DNA of 64,000 bases from Citrus sinensis (lineage: Eukaryota > Streptophyta > Magnoliopsida > Sapindales > Rutaceae), in assembly GCF_022201045.2 (NCBI RefSeq), contig NC_068561.1, positions 17,982,501-18,046,500 on the forward strand. The letters run 5' to 3'. The notes beneath the pieces were generated by a model that was not told where the DNA came from, did not search any database, and saw nothing but the letters and a program-made list of their open reading frames with translations. A program made the translations under genes and the position numbers. Shown here piece after piece: positions 62,301-64,000 of this stretch; position 1 is the first letter of the stretch; every line of letters begins with the position of its first letter.

Positions 62301-64000
62301 ATATAAAAAGTGTGTCACCAGAAGATTCAAATACCCAACTTCAGTAAGTAATTTGGGATGAACAGGTGGCTGATGAAAGTCATACACAAGAAAAGAGAAC
62401 ATAAAAAGTGAGAAACTGTGTACCTTAGCCCTTCACCATTAATGTCAATCACAATATGTCCAGATGTGCGCTCAAACAGAGTATATCCATAAGCAGAGGC
62501 TGCAGAAACTAATGCTTGCTCATCAGGAGATTCACCCTGATAGTCAATGGCTTCCACATTTTCAAGTAATCCATTTGTGCATCCGGAAGATCTACTGGGA
62601 GTAGGAATTGGGATCACGGTATTACAAGCAGCCAGTGTAAGGAAAAATTCATGAGCGGCAATCCTTTCATCTCCAACTAGGTCTTTGGATAACAACTCCA
62701 TGAGTTTAGAGTCAACAGAAATTTCAGATTTAAGCTTCCATCTCCTAACAGCAGCTGTTAGAGCAAAAGATCAAAAAAGAGAGAAATTACACATGATAAA
62801 TACTAACACATTAAATAAATCTTATAGAATCATCAAATTATTTAAGTTCATTGATAGAAAACCCCCCCAAAAAAAAATGAATTCTATTACTGGCGACAGC
62901 TTTCATATTCTCTCTTTCCAAAAGGCATTACCTTGAGAAAATAATGCAGATCTAATATAGACACTAAGAAAAAAATTTCTTCAAGAGCAATTGGAGAATA
63001 CTTTTACTTTCTTAATGATTAAATGCAATTAAGAGATGAGCAGTCCCTGAGAAGACACCATTTTCACATTATAGACTGTCAAATACCTCAGAGACCCCTA
63101 ATTTGAAAGGAAACAATGCACAATTACAAGCCAAAATAAACCGTAGGAACTTTACAAATTTTCAAGCCCATCACTGTCAACCCACAGACGGCCAAAAATT
63201 GCAGCTGCAAATAACTTGTTTGCTTCCTCATTTATTAAATGTTTCTGAATTCCAGCAAATTATGTTAATCTTTTAAAAGATATAAAATACACAAGCCATT
63301 TGAAGGTTCTAGCTAACAAATGGTAATAAAATGAGAAGATTGCGCTCAATCAGTTACAGCACATGAGACAATAGAAGGTGGCCTTAATTAAATCAAGTAT
63401 GCAGTCAAACGGTCTCTGTTATTAAGAAAGGAAAACTATCAAATGATAAAATGGGTACTTTGTCATACCTGCAGAGACCTGTTGGGCCAATAGCAAGGAG
63501 TTCCCATAATTCTTCCCGCAAACACTAGCTCTTTGAAATTCCATTTTGTTCTCAGTAAGTGTCCCCGTTTTGTCTGAAAATATATAGCGAATTTGACCCA
63601 AATCCTCATTTATACTCAATGTTCGGCACTGAAACCTTGAGCCAGAGCTACTGTCGTACATATGCTTGTCTTCGATCATGAAATATGACTGTCCTAAACG
63701 AACCAATTCCATGGTAATGTACAGAGATATAGGTATCATTATCTGAAAAACTATAATAGAGCTCAAAAAAGAGAAAAAAGTCTCCATAGGGATCCCATAA
63801 TATTTAAATTTTTTATGGTTATTCTTCCCATTGGTGAAGTATAATTTCCTGTAATAAGGCAAAGTATCAAGCCGGTCTTTGTAGCGTACAAGCCATAGAC
63901 CCATCCCAAGTGCCACAACCAGACACATCACCAGAAGGAAAATAGATAACCATAGGGTCTCTCTGTTCATGTAATTTTCCAGTCTGCTTCGCTTGGATGG
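59320..64000 (-). CDS. ALA1: Phospholipid-transporting P4-ATPase, ALA1 type (5' part outside the window)
   Basis: P4-ATPases flip phospholipids to the cytosolic leaflet and work with a CDC50/ALIS subunit. Visible exons: 64000-63469 (continues beyond the edge), 62754-62424, 62254-61465, 61308-61185, 60948-60729, 60073-59615, 59521-59320, all in frame. Motifs: phosphorylation site [16 protein letters not shown], the P4 block [11 protein letters not shown], nucleotide-binding [35 protein letters not shown], and the hinge [19 protein letters not shown]. Membrane spans M3-M4 lie in the first visible exon, with PISL in M4 as in the family, and the last spans in the final three exons. The C-terminal tail ([15 protein letters not shown]) resembles ALA1 more than ALA3-12. 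The missing part would contain M1-M2 and the actuator domain. No defect is seen in the visible part. Confidence 0.93.

Noticed and set aside
1-64000. CRISPR arrays, operons, tRNA or rRNA genes, LTR or virus-like elements
   Set aside because: None was seen on reading both strands. The repeats present are inverted-repeat DNA elements, microsatellites and one tandem duplication; a tRNA scan would be needed to exclude a diverged tRNA.

Overview
This window is nuclear DNA from a flowering plant. It is AT-rich, its genes have many short GT-AG introns, and it carries plant-only families (WRKY, P-class PPR, LRR receptor kinase, FAX, VSR, DUF599) together with many small inverted-repeat transposons. 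The protein sequences look like those of a eudicot, probably a woody rosid; a Rutaceae/Citrus source fits my impression of them but cannot be proved from the sequence.

Layout, left to right. 1-3.8 kb: AT-rich intergenic DNA with one 0.83 kb foldback element and a 150 bp nested-palindrome MITE. 3.8-6.8 kb (+): plastid elongation factor P in seven exons. 7.2-8.6 kb (-): a P-class PPR gene whose reading frame has an in-frame stop 24 codons after the only plausible upstream ATG. 9.1-9.5 kb (-): a small basic plant protein of unknown function. 10.6-11.7 kb: a probable non-autonomous TIR element. 12.2-16.2 kb (+): a single-pass membrane protein whose ectodomain carries two sets of tandem repeats. 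18.2-21.7 kb (-): an LRR receptor kinase of the PXC2 type with a degenerate HRD motif. 25.4-30.2 kb: a decayed 4.8 kb PIF/Harbinger transposon with TSD, TIRs, a Myb/SANT-like ORF1 and a DDE transposase. 31.3-33.5 kb (+): FAX3-type plastid fatty acid exporter. 34.5-35.3 kb: a hairpin-like MITE. 35.8-41.0 kb (-): vacuolar sorting receptor (VSR1 class) in 12 exons. 42.9-43.8 kb (-): a doubtful small ORF and a convincing 73-residue Cys/His-rich protein. 44.3-45.0 kb: a TIR element. 45.4-48.3 kb (-): a TMEM87/GOST-type seven-transmembrane protein. 48.5-49.4 kb: a possible hAT remnant. 49.9-50.7 kb (+): a DUF599 membrane protein. 51.0-51.6 kb: a candidate MITE. 52.8-53.4 kb: an exact ~298 bp tandem duplication. 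55.1-56.5 kb (-): a group III WRKY factor (WRKY70/54-like) with an as-1-like TGACG cluster upstream. 57.4 kb: a second copy of the nested-palindrome MITE with a perfect 9 bp TSD. 59.3 kb to the right edge (-): a P4-ATPase flippase (ALA1 type), cut by the window at its 5' end.

The genes are unrelated single-copy housekeeping, trafficking and signalling genes, not a cluster. Several act in the endomembrane or lipid system (VSR, GOST protein, ALA1, FAX3), but nothing suggests co-regulation. Exon models were built by hand from splice signals and frame continuity; for the seven multi-exon models complete in the window (EF-P, the repeat membrane protein, PXC2, FAX3, VSR, the GOST protein, WRKY) the exon lengths sum to a multiple of three. 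The least ordinary items are the MITE family made of a palindrome of palindromes, the interrupted PPR gene, the exact 298 bp duplication and the as-1-like site upstream of the WRKY gene. I found no convincing undescribed multi-gene system, no CRISPR array and no tRNA or rRNA gene.
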